Position numbers and translations under genes: made by a program. This document shows, piece by piece, positions 1 to 6,820 of a DNA stretch of 12,780 nt (the stretch's first letter is position 1; the number at the start of each line of letters is the position of its first letter). The notes under the pieces are model-generated. The model did not search any database. It was not told where the DNA came from and saw nothing but the letters and a program-made list of their open reading frames with translations. The stretch spans positions 1 to 12,780 of the forward strand of contig JBAWXE010000080.1 of assembly GCA_037144255.1 (NCBI GenBank), in the 5' to 3' direction. Source of the DNA: JBAWXE01 sp037144255 (GTDB lineage Bacteria; Bacteroidota; Bacteroidia; Chitinophagales; Chitinophagaceae).

Positions 1-113
1 AACTTCAATATGGTCTTATAATATCTCTTCATTTTATTTAGAGCGGTATAAAGATCATAGTCAGGTAAATAATCCATTAAATATATATTTTTTGTAAGGT
101 AATAATTTATCAT
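1..113 (-). CDS. Possible 5' end of an unidentified gene running off the left edge (partial)
   Basis: On the minus strand an open frame begins at the ATG at 113..111 and stays open to base 1, giving 37 residues. It starts MINYYLTKN, continues through MDYLPDYDLYTALNKMKR and ends YYKTILK at the edge. Internal methionines at 77 and 32 are alternative starts. An in-frame TAG lies upstream at 158..156, so the start is confined to about 155 or later. The composition (several Asp, Tyr and Lys, mixed polar and hydrophobic) resembles a real protein N-terminus more than random AT-rich translation, but no domain or family can be recognised from this much. No convincing -7 promoter element is seen upstream. 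It could equally be a chance open frame. Confidence 0.35.
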   Translation of the reverse strand, partial: MINYYLTKNIYLMDYLPDYDLYTALNKMKRYYKTILK

Positions 114-212
114 GGTTAACAGAAACAATAACGTGAGATTATATCTGTTAAGTATCTATAAGCTATAAAAGGCAAAAAGCGTGATTTTCATATTCAATAT
201 GGGCATAAATAG

Positions 213-242
213 CAAAAGGTTTCAATTGCTTGAAACCTTTTG
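213..242 (-). terminator. Hairpin terminator after tRNA-Arg
   Basis: A perfect 13-bp inverted repeat (arms 213..225 and 230..242, CAAAAGGTTTCAA and its complement) encloses a 4-base loop. It begins 8 bases beyond the 3' end of the minus-strand tRNA. The stem ends in a T-run on the transcribed side, so it can act as an intrinsic terminator for the tRNA transcript. It may also shield the partial gene at the left edge. Confidence 0.75.
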
Positions 243-250
243 ATTATCAG

Positions 251-324
251 TGACCGCGTTAGGATTCAAACCTAAAACCTTCTCATCCGTAGTGAGATGC
301 TCTATTCAGTTGAGCTACGCAGCC
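251..324 (-). tRNA. tRNA-Arg (anticodon ACG)
   Basis: The 74-nt minus-strand sequence folds as a standard cloverleaf. The acceptor stem is GGCTGCG paired with CGCGGTC (one G-T and one T-G wobble), followed by discriminator A. The D stem is GCTC/GAGC, the anticodon stem TCTCA/TGAGA has a CTACGGA loop, and the T stem TTAGG/CCTAA has loop TTTGAAT. The anticodon ACG lies at 288..290 (complement), and its A34 is normally deaminated to inosine to read CGU, CGC and CGA. No CCA is encoded, as is common in Bacteroidota. A matched promoter lies just upstream and a hairpin terminator just downstream, so it is a single-gene transcription unit. Confidence 0.95.
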
Positions 325-338
325 ATTTTATTGGAGTG

Positions 339-369
339 CAAAGATAGAAACTCCATACGATTTTACAAA
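339..369 (-). promoter_or_regulatory. Promoter of tRNA-Arg (Bacteroidota -33/-7 type)
   Basis: Read on the minus strand, TTTG (369..366) is followed by a 19-base spacer and then TATCTTTG (346..339). The latter is an exact match to the Bacteroidota -7 consensus TAnnTTTG. The -7 element ends 14 bases before the tRNA 5' end at 324, a good distance for a tRNA transcript start. This is the best-formed promoter in the window and supports the phylum assignment. Confidence 0.8.
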
Positions 370-461
370 TTTTTATTGCAATACAATTATAGATTTTAGG
401 CTAATTACCCCTGTTTTTTGCGTTAATTTGCCTAGATAACCTTTAAAATAGAGCCCAATTA

Positions 462-935
462 ATGCATATTGAGATTTGGTCAGTAGGAAAAGATAATGAG
501 CCTTTTATCGAAAATGGGCTGCAGTACTATTTCCAAAAAACAAAACCATATAACTCTATTGAACTAGTCGTATTACAAATATCCAAAAAAAGCGCTACAA
601 CTGATCCTGAAAGGGCAAAAAATCAAGAAGAAGAACTTATTACAAAAAAACTACAACCACATCATTACCTCATATTATTAGATGAGAAGGGGAAGCAATT
701 CAATTCTATACAATGGGCCGATCAGTTCCAACAACTTATGAACCGAGGCACCAAAACAGTTGTGTTACTTATTGGTGGAGCTTTTGGTGTTACAGATAAT
801 ATTCGCAAACTGGCAAAACAATGCTGGTCTCTTTCCCCTTTGGTATTTCCTCATCAGTTAGTCAGACTCATCATTGCAGAGCAAGTATATCGTAGTTTCA
901 GCATACTCAATAATTCTCCGTATCATCATTCATAA
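462..935 (+). CDS. rlmH: 23S rRNA (pseudouridine-1915-N3)-methyltransferase RlmH
   Basis: RlmH is a SPOUT-fold enzyme that uses S-adenosylmethionine to methylate N3 of pseudouridine 1915 in helix 69 of 23S rRNA, acting on assembled 70S ribosomes. The 157-residue length matches the family (about 155). Hallmarks are visible: LLDEKG at residues 72-77, the glycine-rich cofactor loop LIGGAFGV at 103-110, LSPLVFPHQLVR at 124-135, EQVYRS at 140-145, and the signature C-terminal PYHH at 153-156. The ATG start gives the canonical beta strand MHIEIWSVGK directly, so no other start is needed. The rhomboid gene follows 30 bases downstream on the same strand, probably in one transcript. A weak -7-like TTAATTTG lies at 423..430, one base off consensus, without a clear -33 box. 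Confidence 0.96.
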   Translation: MHIEIWSVGKDNEPFIENGLQYYFQKTKPYNSIELVVLQISKKSATTDPERAKNQEEELITKKLQPHHYLILLDEKGKQFNSIQWADQFQQLMNRGTKTVVLLIGGAFGVTDNIRKLAKQCWSLSPLVFPHQLVRLIIAEQVYRSFSILNNSPYHHS

Positions 936-965
936 ATACTATTTTAGCAATAGAAATACCCCCAC

Positions 966-1571
966 ATGTCTTATACACTCATCATAATACTTATTACTGC
1001 TCTTATTTCTGCTTCAGCCTTTAATAACGAGACTTTATATAATAAACTCATCCTTTGGCCAAGTAGAATGGATGATCCTCAAGAATATCACCGTTTAGTT
1101 ACATCAGGTTTTATTCATGCAGATTGGATGCACCTCATTTTCAATATGATGACATTGTATTTTTTCGGTGTAGCTGTAGAAGGTGTTTATGCTCAAATGG
1201 ACAAACACTATTTATTCATTGTTCTTTATTTGGCTGGTATCATGGCTGCCTCATTACCTTCCTTTATTAAGAACAGGAACAATGGATATTACCGTTCATT
1301 AGGTGCATCAGGTGGTGTTGCTGCTGTGCTATTCTCATTTGTATACTTTGCACCATGGCAAAAGATTTATGTATGGTTCATTCCTGTACCGGGTATCATT
1401 GCTGGTGTGGCATATCTGGTATACTCAGCTTACATGTCTAAAAAAGGTCGTGGATTTATCAATCATGATGCCCATTTCTGGGGAGCAATCTTTGGTTTTG
1501 TTTTCACACTTGTATTTGAGCCTTCTCATGGCAGGATATTCTTAGAAATGCTTCTGCATCCTTCATTTTAA
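966..1571 (+). CDS. Rhomboid-family intramembrane serine protease
   Basis: Predicted rhomboid protease of the inner membrane, 201 residues, with about six hydrophobic segments starting at residues 3-19. The family cleaves transmembrane substrates with a Ser-His dyad. Visible hallmarks are HADWMHLIFN at 51-60 (the conserved N-terminal His and Asn that line the active site), GASGG at 113-117 with the nucleophile Ser115, and the catalytic His170 in DAHFWGAIFG. The spacing is right for an active enzyme. The N-terminal helix carries no extra soluble domain, so this is the short basic form. It lies 30 bases after rlmH, probably co-transcribed. Its TAA stop overlaps the stop of tilS, which converges from the other strand, with no terminator between them. 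The substrate is unknown. Confidence 0.93.
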   Translation: MSYTLIIILITALISASAFNNETLYNKLILWPSRMDDPQEYHRLVTSGFIHADWMHLIFNMMTLYFFGVAVEGVYAQMDKHYLFIVLYLAGIMAASLPSFIKNRNNGYYRSLGASGGVAAVLFSFVYFAPWQKIYVWFIPVPGIIAGVAYLVYSAYMSKKGRGFINHDAHFWGAIFGFVFTLVFEPSHGRIFLEMLLHPSF

Positions 1572-2902
1572 AGAGTCTCCATTTGTATATATAATACTTG
1601 TTCAGTACTATCCTTTATCTTGAATCGTTCATCTAGTCGCATTCCGGCCACCCATACTATGCGCTTTCCGCATTCCAACACCCATGCTTGCTCTTTCTTA
1701 TGTAGCGCCACTTTCTGATCTATAAAGTAGTTACTAAGTTTCTTTTTCTTCATTCCCATACCTAATGGATAGAAATAATCACCTTTTCTCCATTTTCTCA
1801 ATGTAAGTGGCCATGTCACATGTTTCATATCCACGCAGGCAATTGCTGCACTTTCCGGTATTTTTGTTGGCTTTTTGTCCATTGAAAATACGAATCGTTG
1901 ATTATGGCTTTCAATAGTACAAGGCACCTTATCAATACTAATAAGATCCGTTTCTGAATTAGGCAAGGTTGTAACTACCAGAAAATCTCTATCTCTGATA
2001 ATTCTATGTGTTGGTGATATTACAAAATGACCACTCAAAGCTGACATCAACTCTATAATGTGGGGTACTTGGGCCGAAGTAAATCCATATGGTCTGAATA
2101 GTTCATAAAACAAGGTTTCAATACTTTCCCTCTTTTGTATTTTCCTTATTGGTACATAAAGATCCTGTCCTCTTTGCTCAGTTAGCTTTTTTCTTTCTAT
2201 CTCTATGGCTTTATTGTAAATGGTCTCTATTTGTGCAAAACGTTGTATACTCTCATTAGCTTGCTGTATCCCATTAGGAAAACACTGGTTCACGGCTGGT
2301 ATAATATGGTGCCTTACTGCATTTCTCAAATATTTATCACTGGCATTAGATGCATCCTCTCTATATGGCACAGAATGCATAGCCCCATATAATGTTATTT
2401 CGTCTCTTGTAGCAAATAGCATAGGGCGAATGATATAACCATTTCGTTCTGGTATACCATGCAATCCGCTCATGCCTGTTCCTTTGAAAAGGTTAATGAG
2501 CAATGTCTCTACATTATCATTAGCATGGTGTGCTGTTACAATTGCAGCAAGCTTGTTTTCATTCCTTACTGTTTCCAGCCAATCATATCTTAGTATTCTC
2601 GCAGTTTCTTGTATCCCTTTTTTCCATTCATCTGCTTTTTCTTGTGTATTAAAACGAGTTACATAAAATGTAATATTCCGTTCAATAGCCCATTGCATTA
2701 CAATTGCCTCATCTTTATCTGCTTCTTCTCCACGCAATTGGAAATTGCAATGCGCCATTGCAAATGATACTCCACACCTATATAGCAGATCCGCAAGCAC
2801 CATTGAATCTATTCCTCCACTAACAGCCAGTAGTACAGCTTTATCTGTTACTACAAACTTCTTATTTGCCCAATGTTCACAAAATGATTGTAATAAGTCC
2901 AT
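1568..2902 (-). CDS. tilS: tRNA(Ile)-lysidine synthase TilS
   Basis: TilS ligates lysine to C34 of the tRNA-Ile CAU anticodon using ATP, switching it from Met to Ile identity and AUG to AUA decoding; it is normally essential. The PP-loop motif SGGIDS sits at residues 28-33, followed by the conserved AHCNFQLRGEEAD and the TAHHANDNVET block. A C-terminal TilS domain includes LRKWRKGDYFYPLGM and KKKLSNYFIDQKV. I start at the ATG at 2902..2900 (444 residues, MDLLQSFCEHW), the usual Bacteroidota N-terminus. An in-frame ATG at 2941 would add 13 residues but overlap the upstream TPR gene by 38 bases. The chosen start lies one base after the TPR stop (TAATATG), suggesting translational coupling. The stop overlaps that of the convergent rhomboid gene. 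Confidence 0.95.
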   Translation of the reverse strand: MDLLQSFCEHWANKKFVVTDKAVLLAVSGGIDSMVLADLLYRCGVSFAMAHCNFQLRGEEADKDEAIVMQWAIERNITFYVTRFNTQEKADEWKKGIQETARILRYDWLETVRNENKLAAIVTAHHANDNVETLLINLFKGTGMSGLHGIPERNGYIIRPMLFATRDEITLYGAMHSVPYREDASNASDKYLRNAVRHHIIPAVNQCFPNGIQQANESIQRFAQIETIYNKAIEIERKKLTEQRGQDLYVPIRKIQKRESIETLFYELFRPYGFTSAQVPHIIELMSALSGHFVISPTHRIIRDRDFLVVTTLPNSETDLISIDKVPCTIESHNQRFVFSMDKKPTKIPESAAIACVDMKHVTWPLTLRKWRKGDYFYPLGMGMKKKKLSNYFIDQKVALHKKEQAWVLECGKRIVWVAGMRLDERFKIKDSTEQVLYIQMETL

Positions 2903-2903
2903 A

Positions 2904-3218
2904 TTAATAAGCCAGATCTTCATACTCTCCTTGTAATTCACTATAGCTATGCATATCTCCTGCTGCTTTAGCTACTTTCATCCCTGTTTCATAAATAGTT
3001 ATTGCTCGTTCCTGTTGCCCTATTCTCTCCAGTAGCTTCCCTAAATGATAATAGCTAGCTACATAATTAGGGTCATGGGCTACATTCTTTTCAAACAAAA
3101 CCAATGCATCCGTATCATTCCCCAATTTAATATATTCTAATGCCAACGCGTGATTTAAAAAACAATCATCCGGTGTCTGCTTTAGAAAATCCTTTAGCCG
3201 TTCTATTCTATCTATCAT
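2904..3218 (-). CDS. Small tetratricopeptide-repeat (TPR) protein
   Basis: A 104-residue soluble protein built almost entirely from TPR helices, a fold that mediates protein-protein contacts. Two repeats are readable: about residues 18-51 (CFLNHALALEYIKLGNDTDA and on to the HDPN turn) and about 52-85 (ASYYHLGKLLERIGQQERA). A capping helix follows to the end (SYSELQGEYEDL). There is no signal peptide or membrane segment, so it is probably cytoplasmic. It is the first gene of a two-gene unit: its TAA stop is one base from the tilS start. The partner is unknown; the position suggests, but does not show, a link to tRNA modification or translation. A putative promoter overlaps the terminator of the preceding gene. 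Confidence 0.85.
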   Translation of the reverse strand: MIDRIERLKDFLKQTPDDCFLNHALALEYIKLGNDTDALVLFEKNVAHDPNYVASYYHLGKLLERIGQQERAITIYETGMKVAKAAGDMHSYSELQGEYEDLAY

Positions 3219-3239
3219 GGATATTCACTTTTTCAGTTG

Positions 3240-3270
3240 CAAAATTTAAAAAGGTTGCCCTTTATGGCAA
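3240..3270 (-). promoter_or_regulatory. Candidate promoter for the TPR-tilS unit
   Basis: On the minus strand TTG (3270..3268) is followed by 19 bases and then TAAATTTTG (3248..3240). That is a Bacteroidota-like -33/-7 pair in which the -7 has one extra base compared with TAnnTTTG. It lies 21 bases before the ATG at 3218. The -33 part falls inside the terminator stem of the upstream gene. The match is imperfect, so this is tentative. Confidence 0.35.
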
Positions 3271-3277
3271 CCTTTTT
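3248..3277 (-). terminator. Terminator of the PNGase F-like gene
   Basis: A perfect 12-bp inverted repeat AAAAAGGTTGCC (3248..3259) / GGCAACCTTTTT (3266..3277) with a 6-base loop lies 19 bases after the stop of the minus-strand gene ending at 3297. On that strand the stem ends in five Ts followed by TAAATTTT. It separates that gene from the TPR-tilS unit in the same direction. Confidence 0.8.
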
Positions 3278-3296
3278 AAGATAAGCTTTTCATCCA

Positions 3297-5318
3297 TTAT
3301 CTGGCAATTACCAGTCTGGTATTCAGTTTAGCATTCGGATGAGCATCGCTAAAATAGATCACATTATAGATACCATTAGATAGGCCATCTACATGTACAT
3401 TCTCATTATTACTCTTACAGCGTTGTTCCATTACTACTTTACCTACCACATCATATATTCTTATCATTCCTTTCAGATCATTTACTCCTTGAATACTAAT
3501 TGTCACTTCATTTTGTGCAGGATTAGGATATGCATTTAGTAATAACTCAAAAGCATTATTCACTTCTTTAACTCCTAAACCGGTCAAAACACTGAAATAT
3601 TGAGTATATGTACAACCAAAATCATTTTTGTAGCTACCTGAATAATTATAACCATGCATAGGCAATAATGCACCACTTGGTAATTGTTTCACTTGCAAAT
3701 AACCTGAATTTATAACGGGTGTTGGAGGAGGATTAGTATGCCATACCCACCAATCTAGTCCATCACAACCTAGGTCAGTGATCACTAGTTTATAACAACC
3801 TGAATTCAAAGCTAATGTGTCACTATATGTATAAGTAATGTGTGCATGAGTTCTTGATGCTACTACATTGTTATTCATATCAAATACTTGCCAACTGGTC
3901 TCGCTAGCGGTATCTGTATTCACAGCTGTTATGCCTTCATTATTGGTATGCATCAATATCACCAAATTGTTTGGCCAATTAGGTGTCGGTACAAACTGTG
4001 ATGTCAAAGTGTTATTTGTGGTATCTGCATCCACTACACCGTTTACTTGTAACAATTTTGCAATAAATGTATAAGTACCTGTTCCGCCTGCTATCGAATT
4101 CAAATTTGCTAAACTGGGCAATACTACGTCTGTATCTCTTAAAGAAGCTAGGCTACCATTCCAAGTATATGTTTGTTGAGAAGAATCTTTGATACCATAT
4201 TGTATCAGCACAGAATTAATAACAGATCCTCCTGTATTTTTAATATGAATTGTTGGCTGAGAACAAATAGGATTTTCACGATAATGCCCTTCATAATTGG
4301 TAGGAGCTATGATATCATCTAACGAGGCATCTAATGTCTTGTTAAATCCTCCATAGTAAAATACCGAACCTTCTGTAGTATAAATACCCAAACTACCACT
4401 ACCTGTATAAGCATCATAAGTCACTCCCAAATTGAAATTACTTCCAGCAGTTATGCCCGGTAGATTATGAAAATGTGGCACCACCAAAGATCCCGGACAC
4501 CAGTTAGCTCTTTCATATATCCATGTTCCGGTTTGAGGATACAATTCATTTGATCCACAATCATGGCGCCAAATAGTATCCTGTGCAATTTGTGTGCTAT
4601 TCAATTGTACTTGATAATTGTGCGACATAAATTCACAACATCCATTATTATCACTACCGTGTCCAGTAATGATCCATTTCATAGTAGCACTTTGAGTTCC
4701 TATAGGTGCTGTTTCGGACATAGCCGTATAATGATTATTAATTGGATCAGTTGTACTTCCATAAGTATGACTTCCTGTCCATAATTTACTGATACCTTTT
4801 ACATCACGCTCCGGTGTCCCCTCAATGAATGCAAATCTCAGATTCACTGTAAAACCACCCGAATATCCTGAATAGAATACACGCATGGTAGCAGTATCTC
4901 TTAATAAAGGATAATAGTCAGTTACATCAAATATATAATTGTAGGTAAACCCTGTAGCAAAACGCGGATCACCAACATTAGGTTTTGCATATGGAGTAAT
5001 TAAACGTGCAAGCTCCAATGTATCTCCTGTTCTAGTCATTAGATAATTTTGTACAGTATAGTCCCATTGCGAGCAATACTGTGCTGATGCTGGACATGGG
5101 TATTCACCCAATGTGAACTCCATTAATATCTTACGATACGTAGTGGCAGTATTGGGAAATACAACCATGGTATCATAATTACCATACCAATTCGTACTGG
5201 CAGCATCATGCGATAACCATCTATTATTAGCCTGTACCCATGTAGTGTCCCCTGATGCTGCCTGCACTTGTAGGCCTAAAAAGATAACAGCAAATAGTAA
5301 GTAAATATGTCTTTTCAT
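3297..5318 (-). CDS. PNGase F-related protein with T9SS C-terminal sorting domain
   Basis: A 673-residue exported protein. The signal peptide is residues 1-20 (cut after QVQA). Residues about 24-335 match the two domains of peptide-N4-(N-acetylglucosaminyl)asparagine amidase F, which releases N-glycans from glycoproteins. Compared from memory with PNGase F: CSQWDY (82-87) fits the segment holding catalytic Asp60, so Asp86; LITPY (106-110) and EGTP (166-169) fit conserved blocks; GCCEF (226-230) fits the segment holding Glu206, so Glu229; GTWIYERANWCPG (264-276) is a near copy of the PNGase F segment. Then come a beta-sandwich-like region (about 350-440), a second module (about 450-545) and a type A sorting domain (YPNP at 597-600, ending LNTRLVIAR). 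It should cross the outer membrane by T9SS and be released or surface-anchored. It is transcribed alone, between its own -7 element and a terminator. Glycan specificity is unknown. Confidence 0.87.
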   Translation of the reverse strand: MKRHIYLLFAVIFLGLQVQAASGDTTWVQANNRWLSHDAASTNWYGNYDTMVVFPNTATTYRKILMEFTLGEYPCPASAQYCSQWDYTVQNYLMTRTGDTLELARLITPYAKPNVGDPRFATGFTYNYIFDVTDYYPLLRDTATMRVFYSGYSGGFTVNLRFAFIEGTPERDVKGISKLWTGSHTYGSTTDPINNHYTAMSETAPIGTQSATMKWIITGHGSDNNGCCEFMSHNYQVQLNSTQIAQDTIWRHDCGSNELYPQTGTWIYERANWCPGSLVVPHFHNLPGITAGSNFNLGVTYDAYTGSGSLGIYTTEGSVFYYGGFNKTLDASLDDIIAPTNYEGHYRENPICSQPTIHIKNTGGSVINSVLIQYGIKDSSQQTYTWNGSLASLRDTDVVLPSLANLNSIAGGTGTYTFIAKLLQVNGVVDADTTNNTLTSQFVPTPNWPNNLVILMHTNNEGITAVNTDTASETSWQVFDMNNNVVASRTHAHITYTYSDTLALNSGCYKLVITDLGCDGLDWWVWHTNPPPTPVINSGYLQVKQLPSGALLPMHGYNYSGSYKNDFGCTYTQYFSVLTGLGVKEVNNAFELLLNAYPNPAQNEVTISIQGVNDLKGMIRIYDVVGKVVMEQRCKSNNENVHVDGLSNGIYNVIYFSDAHPNAKLNTRLVIAR

Positions 5319-5347
5319 CCTTGGTTTTTTAAATAAATACGAATTTT

Positions 5348-5355
5348 CAAAGTTA
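5348..5355 (-). promoter_or_regulatory. -7 element for the PNGase F-like gene
   Basis: TAACTTTG on the minus strand is an exact TAnnTTTG match, 29 bases upstream of the ATG at 5318. No TTTG or TTG is found 19-20 bases further upstream, so only the -7 half is supported. The leader is A/T-rich, with no Shine-Dalgarno-like sequence. Confidence 0.5.
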
Positions 5356-5415
5356 TATATTATATACCTAATACCGCTTATCGATAAAGAATATCAATAA
5401 GACCTATATTTAAAG

Positions 5416-5423
5416 TACCTTTG
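5416..5423 (+). promoter_or_regulatory. -7 element for der-rimO
   Basis: TACCTTTG exactly matches the Bacteroidota -7 consensus TAnnTTTG and is followed by C, as is frequent. It ends 17 bases before the der ATG at 5441, giving a short leader. No clear -33 box is present at the expected spacing. It shares the 122-base divergent intergenic region with the promoter of the PNGase F-like gene. Confidence 0.6.
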
Positions 5424-5440
5424 CGCACTAAATTTAAGGT

Positions 5441-6790
5441 ATGTCAGGATTTACTGTAGCGATTGTAGGGAGGCCGAATGTAGGAAAATCAACGTTATTC
5501 AATCGTTTACTAGAGCAAAGAAAGGCCATTGTAGACGATATCAGCGGTGTTACTCGCGATCGCCAATATGGCGAGGCCGAATGGAATGGCAAAAAATTTA
5601 ATGTAATAGATACTGGTGGTTTTGTAGCTCATTCCGAAGATATTTTTGAACGTGAGATACGCAAACAGGTCTTACTTGCTCTTGACGAGGCCGATCTGTT
5701 ACTATTCGTTTGCGATACCATGACGGGTATTACCGGTCAGGACGAAGAAATGGCCCATATTCTTCGCAGAAACAAGAAACCTTGCTTATTGGTGGTCAAT
5801 AAAGTTGATAACTCTGCCCGCGCCCTCGATGCAACGGAGTTTTATTCCCTTGGTTTCGATAAAACATTCTTTTTGTCTTCTATTTCCGGTAGCGGAACCG
5901 GCGAATTGCTGGATGAGGTGGCGTCTTATATCGAAGATCCTGAAAAAGAAGAGACCACTTATAATGATGAAGGTGAGGAAATAGTAAAAGAAGAACCTTC
6001 TGCTGTTCCTAAATTCGCTATCATAGGTCAGCCTAATGCTGGTAAGTCTACCCTTCTCAATGCTCTCATTGGTCAGGATCGTACGATTGTATCTGATATC
6101 CCAGGTACTACTCGAGACACTATTCATACACACTATAAATTATTCGGTCGTGATTTCATGCTGATAGATACTGCTGGTCTGCGTAAGAAAAAAAATGTAC
6201 ACGAAGACCTTGAATTCTACTCTGTCATACGTGCCATTCGTGCCATGGATGAGGCCGATGTTTGTCTGCTGGTAATCGATGCTGTAAATGGTTTCACTGC
6301 TCAGGATGTCAATATCTTTAGTCTGGCTACTCGTAAAGGCAAGGGTATTGTACTTTTAGTTAATAAATGGGATCTGGTAGAAAAAGAGACCAATACAGCC
6401 CGCGATTATGAAGCCGAACTCAAGAAAAAAATAGCTCCTTTCACTGATGTACCTGTTATATTCATTTCAGCTACAGAGAAGAAACGCATCTTCCAGGGTA
6501 TGGAAAAAGCTATCGAAGTATACGAAAGCCGACACCGCCGCATACCTACCTCTAAGCTTAATGAGATCATGCTCAAAGAGATAGAAAGTTACCCACCACC
6601 TATGGCTCGTGGTAATGCCGTAAGGATCAAATTCGTATCGCAGGTGCCTACGGTAGTTCCTTCATTTGCATTCTTTGCCAATTACCCCGATTCTATAAGT
6701 GATACTTACAAACGCTTCTTAGAGAACAAGTTACGCGGCCATTTCAATTTCAATGGCGTACCAGTACGTATATTTGTTCGTAAAAAATAA
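5441..6790 (+). CDS. der: Ribosome-assembly GTPase Der (EngA)
   Basis: Der is an essential GTPase with two tandem G domains and a C-terminal KH-like domain that acts late in 50S subunit assembly. The 449-residue protein shows both G domains. Domain 1 has GRPNVGKST (10-18), DTGG (57-60) and NKVD (120-123). Domain 2 has GQPNAGKST (196-204), DTAGL (243-247) and NKWD (308-311). The KH-like part is about 355-449, with YPPPMARGNAVRIKFVSQ and the NGVPVRIF ending. The linker between the G domains (about 165-189) is strongly acidic. The ATG start places the first strand MSGFTVAIVG directly before the P-loop, as expected. rimO follows 30 bases downstream, so the two are probably co-transcribed from the TACCTTTG promoter. 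All motif residues appear intact. Confidence 0.97.
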   Translation: MSGFTVAIVGRPNVGKSTLFNRLLEQRKAIVDDISGVTRDRQYGEAEWNGKKFNVIDTGGFVAHSEDIFEREIRKQVLLALDEADLLLFVCDTMTGITGQDEEMAHILRRNKKPCLLVVNKVDNSARALDATEFYSLGFDKTFFLSSISGSGTGELLDEVASYIEDPEKEETTYNDEGEEIVKEEPSAVPKFAIIGQPNAGKSTLLNALIGQDRTIVSDIPGTTRDTIHTHYKLFGRDFMLIDTAGLRKKKNVHEDLEFYSVIRAIRAMDEADVCLLVIDAVNGFTAQDVNIFSLATRKGKGIVLLVNKWDLVEKETNTARDYEAELKKKIAPFTDVPVIFISATEKKRIFQGMEKAIEVYESRHRRIPTSKLNEIMLKEIESYPPPMARGNAVRIKFVSQVPTVVPSFAFFANYPDSISDTYKRFLENKLRGHFNFNGVPVRIFVRKK

Positions 6791-6820
6791 TCATACCCCC
6801 CGTCTGTTAATATATAAGTT

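Noticed and set aside
423..430. TTAATTTG as the rlmH promoter
   Set aside because: Second base differs from TAnnTTTG and there is no -33 box 19-20 bases upstream; too weak to list as a feature.
5786..6133. 115-residue minus-strand open frame inside der
   Set aside because: Lies wholly within the conserved Der coding sequence, with no recognisable domain, promoter or sensible composition; a shadow of der.
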